From: Owenia fusiformis
Taxonomy: Eukaryota; Annelida; Polychaeta; Sabellida; Oweniidae
Reading direction: 5' to 3'
Assembly (NCBI GenBank): GCA_903813345.2
Contig: CAIIXF020000008.1
Span: 13,872,822-13,936,821 of the forward strand
Length of the DNA: 64,000 nt
A program made the translations under genes and the position numbers. The notes beneath the pieces are model-generated. The model did no database searches. It was not told where the DNA came from and saw only the letters and a program-made list of their open reading frames with translations. Below are positions 30,672-39,079 of the stretch, one piece after another. Position 1 is the stretch's first letter. Each line of letters starts with the position of its first letter.

Positions 30672-33600
30672 AGAAGCGAGAACTGAAGTCAAGGCCGAAG
30701 AAATATGTAAATAGCAATCCTCGCAAGAAATTTATCGGAGATATTGAAATTCAGGAAAATTTATATCAGGATAATGCGATAAAGACAAAATTATTTAACA
30801 GCACAGTATGGTGTCTCGTAGACACAGGTGCTCAGATATCATTGATTGATGAGGAACATTTAGAATCCATAAAGGATTATGATATAAAAATATATCCTGA
30901 ATTTCATATCAAACCTGTTGGAGCCGGAAATGAAAGATTGAATTTAAGAGGAAAAATTTTCACGAAAATGACCTTTGGAAAGGTAAGTATTCTGATAATG
31001 TTATACGTCATCCGAGGATTGAGAAGAAAAATAATATTAGGTGCCGATTTTCTGAACAAACATGAAGCTGTGATTGATTTCAATGTCAGAAAGTTGAGAT
31101 TGAAGCCTCTCAATAAATATCCTCTCATTATGAACCAAGAAATCATTATACCTCCTCAGACTGAAATGATTGTTTATGCAAAGGTCAAGGGTAGACCTCC
31201 GGAAAATCTTATAGGCGAATGTTTAGCGGTGAATTCGCGATCCAATGTATTTACAGCTAAAAGCATAGGTACAATTACAAATGGTCTCGTTCCAATGAAA
31301 CTTTTAAACCCGGAAAAACGCGCGATAAAAGTGCCTAAAAATACCAGCGTAGGTACATTTGTCAGTTCAAGGAAAGGAATTAACACACTCTCACTAGACG
31401 GCGAGCACAGTACGAACGCTTTTGAAAAAAGAAATGAGAAAGTCAAGATAGATCTATCAAATTCAAAGTTAACTCCCGAACAAAAGGTCAAGGTTCATGA
31501 AATGGTAAACAAATACTCAGATGCTTTTGTAGATTCCACCGGCAAGTTAGGTTATTGCGACCTGCTCAAACTCAAAATAAAAACAAAGCCAGGGGAAGTA
31601 CCATTTCGCCAGTCCCCATATAGAGTGCCAGTTCAGAAACGAGACGAAATAAGCAGACAAGTCAAAGATATGTTGTCCCAAGGAATTATTGAACCAACTT
31701 CACCTTATGCGTCACCTATAATATTGGTCAATAAATCGAATGGATCATTCCGTTTCGTGACAGATTTAAGAAAGCTAAATCAGCAAATCATACCTGATAA
31801 ATTTCCTATACCACATCTAGGAGATTGTTTAGATAGCTTGGGTTTAGTCCAACCAAAGTTCATAAGTTGTCTTGATTTATGTCAAGGATATCACCAATTG
31901 CCTTTAGAAGACGATGGGTCAAGAGAAAAGACTGCTTTTGTTTGTCATGAAGGGTTGTTCCAATACAAACGGTTACCCCAGGGATTGATTAACTCAGCTA
32001 GTTTCTTCCAGAGAGTTATGCAATTAGTATTAGCCGGATTGCAATGGAAAACAGTCATCTGCTATATTGATGATTTATGCATATTCTCCAACACCTTTGA
32101 AGAACATCTCGAGCATTTGGGTCAGGTATTGGATAGATTATCCAAGGCTGGATTGAAGTTGAAACCTTCAAAATGCAAGTTATTTGTAGAAAAAGTTCGA
32201 TATTTGGGACACGATGTGTCATCTTCAGGAATTGCTCCCACAAGTTCAAATGTCAAGGCTGTGTTAGACTGCCAATCACCTACTACCTTGAAAAAGTTAA
32301 GACGATTCCTAGGAATGGTCAACTTCTACAAAAGGTTCTTAAGTCATCACTCTCAGATAGCTAGACCACTCTATAGATTGACTAAAAAAGGTGTTCCTTT
32401 TGAATGGAGTGCTGTTTGTGAGGAAGCTTTTCAAGAAATGAAAAAGAAATTGACTGAGGCTCCTTTACTCAAATACCCTGATTTCAAGAAACCCTTTCTC
32501 TTGTTGACTGATGCGTCAAATGAATCGTTAGGAGTAGTGTTAAGCCAAGTTACCGATGGAGTTGAACATCCGGTAGCGTATGCTGGGAGAAATCTATCTG
32601 AAACAGAAAAAAGATATCCCACTCATGAACAAGAGGCTTTAGCAGTCGTGTTTGGAACAAAGAAGTTCAAGAATTACCTTAGATACAGCAAGTTCACTGT
32701 GGTAACAGACAATCGTTCTTTGAAGTGGCTTTTGTCAGTGAAAGAACCTACAGGTAGATTAGCCAGGTGGATAATGCATTTGCAGCAATACAATTATGAT
32801 ATACTGCATAGATCAGGTGCCAAGATGGTTCCTGCAGACTTTTTGTCTAGAATGCAACATCCAGATCTTCCAACAGAAGACCCTGAAGATTTGTCAGGTT
32901 TAACTGAATTGTTAAGCGTGAATTCCGTGCCTAGTGAGAGGACAGTCAGTGCGAGGTCACTACAACCTGCTACTAGCGCACCAATATCTCCAGCTGATGA
33001 GGATAAACAAGACGGCATACCAGGTTTGAACCTAGAAATGCTCGGTAAGCTACAAAAACTAGATGAAGAATGGAGACCTTTCATAAATTATCTAGAGAAT
33101 CAATTATTGCCTGGTAATGATATTCAAGCCAGGAAAATCCTGCTCAAAGCAGCTGATTTTGTCTACCGAGACGGTATTTTATACCATCTCTGGTATCCAG
33201 ACGGTCCGGGAACTAAATTATCAAGATGTAAGGAACAATTGGTAGTTCCCAGAGGATTGATTGATGAAATCCTCACTCAACATCATGACCAGACGACCTG
33301 TGGACATACAGGCATACACAGATTAATCGATGTCGTAAGACAAAGATATTTCTGGACTACCATGAACAAAGATGTAATCAATTGGGTTCGTTCTTGTGAA
33401 ACATGTCTTGCTAGGAAAAGACCCCCCAGGTATACTCGAGGTCGTCTACTTCCTTTGGAAATTCCTGATTCTGCCTTCGCCTGGTTGGAGTTAGATTGTT
33501 TGGGTCCATTAATGCAAACAGAACACGGTAATAAATATATCGTTTCTTTTGTGGACAGACTGTCAAAGTTCCCTGAATGTTTTGCAGTCCCTGATATCAA

Positions 33601-34912
33601 AGCCTCTACAATTGCCCGTCTTCTGTTTGATGAAATCATATGCCGATATGGTCCACCTCTTATGATAAGTCACGATCGTGCTTTAAACTTCATGGCTGAA
33701 GTTGTTGAAAATTTGTGCGATTTATTCAAGGTCAAAAAGGTCAAATCTTCAGCTTATAGTCCTCAGACTCAAGGAGCTATCAAACGGTATAATGCCAGTC
33801 TGATGGCAGCCCTGTCTTCAATTGCCGATGATCACAGGAATTGGGACGTATTGTTACCTGCGGCAATGGCTTCTTATAGAATGACCAAAACCGTTCATGG
33901 GTTTTCCCCTTTTCAAATTATGTACGGAAGGGAACCATTTATGCCATTTGATACAGTGTTACAAAGGGAGGTGTCATGTAAGTCAAATTCAGTTCAAGAA
34001 CACCTAGAAACCATACAGAGTAGAATATATGAGACAAATAAAATAGTACAAGAAAAATTGAGATTAAACCAGCAGAAAATGATCAGACAGAAGGACAAGG
34101 AAGGATATACAAGGCCACTACTGGTCGGGGAACAGGTAATGTTGTTTACCCCAAAGAAAGCCATCAAAGGTCTAAAGGCCAAGAAGTTGTTGCACCTTTG
34201 GACTGGCGCGTATACATTATATAAATCAATAAACGAAGCTGACAATGCCTTCATATTGAGGAGAATCTCGGATGGACGTATAATGCCCACTCCGGCGAAC
34301 GTACGCAGATTAAAAAGAGCCGAGCAGAGAATTACAAGAATACCAAACGAAGTATTACCTGAAGGGTATGACCCAGAGGTAATCACAGAAGAAGAGATGA
34401 TGGATGCAGAAGAATTACCTAGAGAGTGTTTCGAATCTGATGATGAAGACGACAAAGAAGAAAATACTTCTAACCAAGTCTCACAACCAAATGATTCTAC
34501 CCGAAAGGATGACGAATCTGAAGTTGGAAAGAATACAGTTCCACGACAAAATGATTCTGAACAAGAGGTCAAGCATTCAAGAAGTGTTATAGGAAGTAAA
34601 CAATTACCGACTGAAAAGGAAAAGTCGGAAGAGAATACAAAAGACGAAGACGTCGAATATAGTGAAAATGAAAGTGGAAGCGAAAGTGGACAGAACCACT
34701 ATGATGACTATTATGAAGTAGAAAAGATTTTGCGGGGTCGTTTTAAGAAGGGTGAATTAGAACCGCAAAACTTGATAAAGTGGAAGGGTTATAAAATTCC
34801 TACATGGGAACCCGAGTCAAACATGACACCCCAGTTAAGAGAAGAAATAAGGCAAAAGCCAGTTAAAATGACGGGAAAAAGAGAAAATATTTTCCATACT
34901 AATGAAGTATGA
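30647..34912 (+). CDS. pol: Pol polyprotein: PR-RT-RNaseH-IN-chromodomain
   Basis: About 1421 codons in the -1 frame with no start of its own. Aspartic protease DTGAQ with the Asp at residue 59; RT with YIDD at 473-476; RNase H with TDASNESLG (first Asp about 622). The integrase zinc region has HHDQTTCGHTGIH then CETC (about 878-919). The integrase core Asp residues are at 950 and 1010, but residue 1046, the D-x35-E position, is AAA (Lys; codon 33782-33784). The fragment at 47097 keeps Glu. A DNA-contact domain follows, then a long acidic linker (about 1190-1345) and a chromodomain (YYEVEKILRGRF, IKWKGY, TWEPES) near the end. The chromodomain aromatic after Q in the strand before IKWKGY is Asn here and Tyr in the other copy. 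Frame intact, strand transfer expected to be dead. Confidence 0.92.
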   Translation, partial: FKRRRPRLKKRELKSRPKKYVNSNPRKKFIGDIEIQENLYQDNAIKTKLFNSTVWCLVDTGAQISLIDEEHLESIKDYDIKIYPEFHIKPVGAGNERLNLRGKIFTKMTFGKVSILIMLYVIRGLRRKIILGADFLNKHEAVIDFNVRKLRLKPLNKYPLIMNQEIIIPPQTEMIVYAKVKGRPPENLIGECLAVNSRSNVFTAKSIGTITNGLVPMKLLNPEKRAIKVPKNTSVGTFVSSRKGINTLSLDGEHSTNAFEKRNEKVKIDLSNSKLTPEQKVKVHEMVNKYSDAFVDSTGKLGYCDLLKLKIKTKPGEVPFRQSPYRVPVQKRDEISRQVKDMLSQGIIEPTSPYASPIILVNKSNGSFRFVTDLRKLNQQIIPDKFPIPHLGDCLDSLGLVQPKFISCLDLCQGYHQLPLEDDGSREKTAFVCHEGLFQYKRLPQGLINSASFFQRVMQLVLAGLQWKTVICYIDDLCIFSNTFEEHLEHLGQVLDRLSKAGLKLKPSKCKLFVEKVRYLGHDVSSSGIAPTSSNVKAVLDCQSPTTLKKLRRFLGMVNFYKRFLSHHSQIARPLYRLTKKGVPFEWSAVCEEAFQEMKKKLTEAPLLKYPDFKKPFLLLTDASNESLGVVLSQVTDGVEHPVAYAGRNLSETEKRYPTHEQEALAVVFGTKKFKNYLRYSKFTVVTDNRSLKWLLSVKEPTGRLARWIMHLQQYNYDILHRSGAKMVPADFLSRMQHPDLPTEDPEDLSGLTELLSVNSVPSERTVSARSLQPATSAPISPADEDKQDGIPGLNLEMLGKLQKLDEEWRPFINYLENQLLPGNDIQARKILLKAADFVYRDGILYHLWYPDGPGTKLSRCKEQLVVPRGLIDEILTQHHDQTTCGHTGIHRLIDVVRQRYFWTTMNKDVINWVRSCETCLARKRPPRYTRGRLLPLEIPDSAFAWLELDCLGPLMQTEHGNKYIVSFVDRLSKFPECFAVPDIKASTIARLLFDEIICRYGPPLMISHDRALNFMAEVVENLCDLFKVKKVKSSAYSPQTQGAIKRYNASLMAALSSIADDHRNWDVLLPAAMASYRMTKTVHGFSPFQIMYGREPFMPFDTVLQREVSCKSNSVQEHLETIQSRIYETNKIVQEKLRLNQQKMIRQKDKEGYTRPLLVGEQVMLFTPKKAIKGLKAKKLLHLWTGAYTLYKSINEADNAFILRRISDGRIMPTPANVRRLKRAEQRITRIPNEVLPEGYDPEVITEEEMMDAEELPRECFESDDEDDKEENTSNQVSQPNDSTRKDDESEVGKNTVPRQNDSEQEVKHSRSVIGSKQLPTEKEKSEENTKDEDVEYSENESGSESGQNHYDDYYEVEKILRGRFKKGELEPQNLIKWKGYKIPTWEPESNMTPQLREEIRQKPVKMTGKRENIFHTNEV

Positions 34913-35710
34913 AGTGTAGAGAAAAGCATTAATCAAGTTATTACTGTCCGGAAAGTGATTTCTTTATTATTTGCAAAAGGTGTGTTTTCTTCACAGTGTA
35001 GGTTTATTAATGGAAACATATGTTGGTACAGGGAACACCCAACCTATTTCGACTTGAAGACATATACCAGGTTGAAACAGTTTGCTCATGGATGATGCAT
35101 GAATTGCAAATGTGGATCTTGGTGTGTCCGAGAGTTGATGGGGGTGTTGTGTTTATTTGTATTAACAAGAAAAAAGGGTTATGTTTACGTCGGGGAAGAC
35201 GGGCCCCTTCCTTGATAAAGAACTAACTCTAAAATGCAATTTGTCAAAACCTCTATATTATGAGAGAAAAGGCCTACACTGTTGGGAAAATAAATAAAAA
35301 CGGGAAACAAAAATATATTACAGTGAATGTTCTTACAGATCAATGAAGAAATATGGTAAACACATATCAGAGATGTTAAGTTAAAAGAGTAGTTATTAGA
35401 AACATATGGTGGCATTTCGAGAATATCGGACAGAGAATTTGCCGAGAACCCATGTTACGTCACCAAGAAGAGGCGGATCTTGAGTAGTAGAATGCATAAA
35501 TCTGTGTCCCTGAGAAAAATCCTAAGTTTTTATTGGTAAGTGTCGGTATCCCTGTTGCCCGAATATTTCAATTAAAGGTTAGGTTCTGAATTGTTCTACC
35601 TCTTTTGCCAAACCACTGAATAGCTGTGTACTCGAAGTTTTTGTCAACACATACTGATTGTGATACCACAAGGGATATATATATATATATATATACAAAT
35701 ATCTTCTTCC
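34913..35710 (+). promoter_or_regulatory. Conserved pol-env spacer (copy F)
   Basis: 800 bp between pol and env. 34913-35250 matches 48228-48560, and 35259-35625 also matches copy 1. CATGTTACGTCACC (CRE-like) near 35452 is conserved in copies F and 1 and mutated in copy 6. A (TA)n run at 35681-35695 is specific to this copy. The 68-codon ORF at 35020 is not conserved in frame. Likely holds splicing or promoter signals for env. Confidence 0.45.
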
Positions 35711-35712
35711 AG
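35696..35712 (+). other. 3' splice site before env (copy F)
   Basis: CAAATATCTTCTTCCAG, a good pyrimidine tract with AG at 35711-35712, 17 nt before the env ATG. Matches copies 1 and 6. Confidence 0.6.
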
Positions 35713-35729
35713 TGAAGTCAACAGTGAGT

Positions 35730-38225
35730 ATGACGCTATATTACCTTCTTGTGATAATAATGATGGTTATGGGAGGACACCTTGTACACGCCCAAAAGGA
35801 AAACGCGGATCCGTGGAGATATAATTACGGAGTAAAGTTCGTTGAAATCAAGAATAATCATTTAACGGAATCGGATTCTTTTCACCTTACATTTAAAATG
35901 GAAACGTTGCCGTCGATTAAGGCTATTGATCAACCAATAGTTTTAGCATGTAACCCCAATGGCATATTACATACCGGTACGTGTGAACAAATGCGCGATA
36001 TTATGAAAACGTTGACTGAGAAAATTTTAGCGCATCAAAATAATCTCGAAGCGCTGTTGCCTAATGTAACTCATTACAGATATAAAAACAAGAGAGCCGC
36101 TCTGTTGCAACCTATAGGTAACCTAGTCTCATCAATATTTGGTTTAGTGAGTATGGATAAATTTAAAATATTGGCTTCGCATGTCAAATATTTGGAAACT
36201 TTTGGAAACAAATCAGCCGTCCGATTTAACCAATTTGAGAGTGAATTGCATGACTTCATGGAATTGTCGGAAAACCGCTCTACTAATATGTTTTCTATGA
36301 TTAATCAGAATCACGAATCCATTAATCAATTGTTGAATTACATAAATAATACGGAATTTAGGCTACAACTTGATGAGATGAATATACGAAGACTAAATGT
36401 CAGTATTGATAAAACTACGGGATTGATGACAGCGTACTTTAAATACCTAAGTCAAGTAATATATAATTTGAAATTTGCGGAAACATGGTATCATAGACAC
36501 GTGCTGGCGATTAAAATGGCTAACACTGGACGTTTATCGCCGGATCTCATTTCGGCTAATGATCTAAAGAAAGCGCTGGATAAGGTTAAAAATAAATTGT
36601 CATTACAATTTCCGAACTTTAAAGTAACTGAATCAGCACTTCGGTATTTCTTTGAAAAGCCAATTGTATCTTACTCGCGCACAAAAAGCTATTTATATGT
36701 AATGATTGAAATACCTATTTCTACTACGGGATATAAATATTCTCTATATTATGCGGAAACTCACTCAGTGCCTATACCGCGTGATTTGAATCTCGAACAA
36801 CAGCGGGACAATCAATCAATCATACTAAATAATCCTCAAAGATATATTGGTCTAAATGAAGAAAGTTCCTTTTATTTCGAACTAACCAGAGATGAATACG
36901 AAATTAATGAAAAGTATGATTCTCAATCTCAAAATGCGTATTCTAACTTGAGGCCTATCCAAAAGAAATCGTGTTTACTAGCTCTATATATGGACGATGT
37001 TCAAAATATTCTAAAATTATGCAATTTTCATTATCAAGAAGAGTCAGAAGTTCACACAAAGATTATGAAAATATCTAACAATCAATTCTTAATAAATGCT
37101 GAGGCAAAAGACAATTGGGTTATGCGTTGTAAGCGTAATCCCTCAAAACATATACCTACTTGTAGGTACTGCAAAATAAATTTAAATTGTGATTGTTCTT
37201 TGATGATCAATGATAATTATATACCTGAGCGAATAGGTTGCGTTATGGATTCAACGGAAATCGAGTACAATTATCCCATTAACATACCATTCATACATCA
37301 TTTTATAAATGAAGAATTAACGGTCAACATGACCGGCTCCGAATTAGACTCAGTGGAGCCTATGATAAACCATGAAAAACTACCGGTCACTATGACATCA
37401 GCTAGATGGCAAAACGCTATCAAATCCGAGGGAATAATAAAAACAGATGTTAAACATCTTGCGGAAGCTGTAAGGTCTAAAAGACCTCTACATTTTTCAG
37501 AGGCGGATCAATTGAGTTTTGAGATGGGTGATTGGGACTTTTTCGGAATAAATATAACCGATGTGATAATTTATGTTTCTTTTGCTCTGGCTGTGATCGC
37601 GATCATATCTAATATTTATGTGCTAACAAAAATAAAGTTTATATTAACTACTATTCTGTCAATAAAGAGTGTAATGAAAGCGGAAGGTCGCCAATTCATT
37701 GTAAAGTCCATGCGAGATACTACTACGAGTCCCACTCCAGAAAATATGAAATATTTAAATGTCACCCAAACTTGGTCAATCATTATATTGACCATAATGA
37801 CATTTTATGTACTAGTGATGACGATTAAGTTTATGTTGAAAGCATGGCGTGCCGTGTGCGGAAAGCGAAGTGTACATAGGAAATCTAGAATGATATTAGA
37901 ATTATCTTCATTGAGTCAACGGATGACGATACCAATAACAAAGTTACAATATGGGTATGAAAGGTGTCAGTTGACTCAGCGAGGAGTTATAAATAGTATT
38001 CAAGTTCAAAAGGGACTGTTCCAAAATAATTTATCTATTGAATGGGGAGAAATCAAATTTATATTGGACAATGAGGAAATGAATTTGAATTTGCCGCCAC
38101 AAGTTCCCTTACCTTATGGTTATGGGAGATCCATCACCGATATCCTATCTGAACCTTATATTATTAGATTTTACTACGAATTGGAAACTAATGTATTTGT
38201 CCTAATACCTTTGGAGAGACTATAA
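35730..38225 (+). CDS. env: A-type envelope fusion glycoprotein
   Basis: 831 codons, intact, from the first ATG after the acceptor. Signal peptide about 1-20 (LLVIIMMVMGGHLVHA). A basic KNKR at residues 119-122 is the likely protease cleavage site, followed by a fusion-peptide-like stretch (LLQPIGNLVSSIFGLV), as in baculovirus F and errantivirus Env (family knowledge; overall identity is not evident by eye). Helical region with several N-x-S/T sequons (about 140-230). Cysteine-rich block 460-510 (TCRYCKINLNCDC). TM1 about 612-633, a 48-residue loop, a second hydrophobic segment about 682-703, then an unusual conserved tail of about 128 residues. Longer than baculovirus F (about 650-690) or errantivirus Env (about 480). 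Role: membrane fusion and entry. Confidence 0.85.
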   Translation: MTLYYLLVIIMMVMGGHLVHAQKENADPWRYNYGVKFVEIKNNHLTESDSFHLTFKMETLPSIKAIDQPIVLACNPNGILHTGTCEQMRDIMKTLTEKILAHQNNLEALLPNVTHYRYKNKRAALLQPIGNLVSSIFGLVSMDKFKILASHVKYLETFGNKSAVRFNQFESELHDFMELSENRSTNMFSMINQNHESINQLLNYINNTEFRLQLDEMNIRRLNVSIDKTTGLMTAYFKYLSQVIYNLKFAETWYHRHVLAIKMANTGRLSPDLISANDLKKALDKVKNKLSLQFPNFKVTESALRYFFEKPIVSYSRTKSYLYVMIEIPISTTGYKYSLYYAETHSVPIPRDLNLEQQRDNQSIILNNPQRYIGLNEESSFYFELTRDEYEINEKYDSQSQNAYSNLRPIQKKSCLLALYMDDVQNILKLCNFHYQEESEVHTKIMKISNNQFLINAEAKDNWVMRCKRNPSKHIPTCRYCKINLNCDCSLMINDNYIPERIGCVMDSTEIEYNYPINIPFIHHFINEELTVNMTGSELDSVEPMINHEKLPVTMTSARWQNAIKSEGIIKTDVKHLAEAVRSKRPLHFSEADQLSFEMGDWDFFGINITDVIIYVSFALAVIAIISNIYVLTKIKFILTTILSIKSVMKAEGRQFIVKSMRDTTTSPTPENMKYLNVTQTWSIIILTIMTFYVLVMTIKFMLKAWRAVCGKRSVHRKSRMILELSSLSQRMTIPITKLQYGYERCQLTQRGVINSIQVQKGLFQNNLSIEWGEIKFILDNEEMNLNLPPQVPLPYGYGRSITDILSEPYIIRFYYELETNVFVLIPLERL

Positions 38226-38237
38226 TGGGCATGGTTT

Positions 38238-38248
38238 TGAAATTTCAG
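38238..38248 (+). other. 3' splice site before LC8-motif ORF (copy F)
   Basis: TTGAAATTTCAG followed by TGGCTGA. The same TT(T/C)CAG|TG joint is found behind env in eight places: 3268, 17167, 23159, 27085, 38247, 44073, 44697 and 63497 (position of the AG). Confidence 0.65.
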
Positions 38249-38442
38249 TGGCTGAAAGACAGGTGTGGCGTAGGCTGGGGCCAACCGAGGACAGGGCCAC
38301 CCAGACGGACCCTATAGCTCAACCTACCCAACCCTCTGGGGGGCCATCCAATGACCAAGACCCAACCCAAACTCCCGTTGGGGAAATAATAGAGGCGCAG
38401 AATGTATTCGTGGAGAAAGTGACAGTTACCAAGTTCAAATAA
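38249..38442 (+). CDS. LC8-motif accessory protein
   Basis: About 64 residues, open from the splice joint to TAA, with no ATG in frame (the upstream ATG at 38231 is in another frame). Starts xAERQVWRRLGP; residues about 15-21 are DRATQTD, a perfect D-[KR]-x-T-Q-T-[DE] LC8/DYNLL anchor. A proline/glutamine-rich middle and a tail NVFVEKV follow. Hydrophilic, no cysteines or membrane segment, probably disordered, as LC8 clients are. Viral LC8 clients can use dynein light chain for dimerisation or transport; that role here is inference. The start codon must come from another exon, or the segment is a C-terminal exon of a larger product. Confidence 0.6.
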
Positions 38443-38755
38443 AAAAAAGGGAAAATCTCCTGAACAGTGGCAGTGATATTAAAATTTGATGTCTCGAGGG
38501 TTAGCGTGGCACGTCACATTATATTACGTTATGTTACATTAGGTGGATAGTTCTGAAGGACGTAGAACTGTTAAGGATCAATTGACTCATATCCCCGATG
38601 ATAAATGAATAACAAACTACAGTCTTTGATAATTGCGTATACTGAATTCCTTATTTTACCGATTACCTCAAAATAAAAGTAAAAGTCATAAATAGAAGAA
38701 AGAAATAAAAATAAATAAAAAAGGATAGAGAGCCATGAGCCACTAGCAAACAAAA
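38443..38755 (+). other. Spacer between accessory genes (copy F)
   Basis: 312 bp, AT-rich, no ORF of note. No clear acceptor directly before RING, so RING may be reached by reinitiation, by a splice further up or from its own RNA. Confidence 0.4.
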
Positions 38756-39079
38756 ATGGAGTTATGTAAATTTATCAAATGTCAATTAAACACCTTACCT
38801 TCCTGGTCGCTGAGCAAGAAGGTATACTCCAAACAGTTAGACAAATTAATAAACATGACCTCATTGTGTTACAAATGCCACTTGATTTATCCTATCATGA
38901 ATATCCATGGCCTCCCTTGCGGTCATCATGTCTGCTCCAAGTGTAAATATGCCCTAACATCAGATGAGCTATTAGGTTGTTTAGAATGTGTGCAAAAATG
39001 GAAAGATGATCCCTCCTGTTGTACCAGCTGTTTAGCAGAAATCACTTACTCGGGGGAGGAACATAATTGCCCAGGTTAA
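38756..39079 (+). CDS. RING-like zinc protein (copy F)
   Basis: 107 residues, intact. Ligand candidates: C38-x2-C41, C55-x-H57-x2-C60-x2-C63, C75-x2-C78 (C3HC4-type RING pattern), then C88, C89-x2-C92 and H103-x-C105 as an extra zinc-binding end. Basic N-terminus with PSWSLSKKVYSKQL conserved between A and B types. No membrane segment. RING folds with such compactness are known from E3 ligases and from small viral proteins such as arenavirus Z; which applies here is open. Last gene before the noncoding region; deleted in copy 6 and duplicated in copy 2. Confidence 0.7.
   Translation: MELCKFIKCQLNTLPSWSLSKKVYSKQLDKLINMTSLCYKCHLIYPIMNIHGLPCGHHVCSKCKYALTSDELLGCLECVQKWKDDPSCCTSCLAEITYSGEEHNCPG

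Noticed and set aside
33994-34572. 192-codon minus-strand ORF, and the similar 47309-47914
   Set aside because: Antisense shadow of the acidic, low-complexity end of pol; serine/phenylalanine-rich composition is what antisense of Glu/Lys codons gives.
35020-35226. 68-codon ORF between pol and env, related to 48334-48639
   Set aside because: Frame not kept between copies F and 6 (length change near GATGGGGGTG), and substitutions are not biased to third positions.
35681-35695. (TA)n as an env TATA box
   Set aside because: Microsatellite absent from copies 1 and 6, so not a conserved promoter element.
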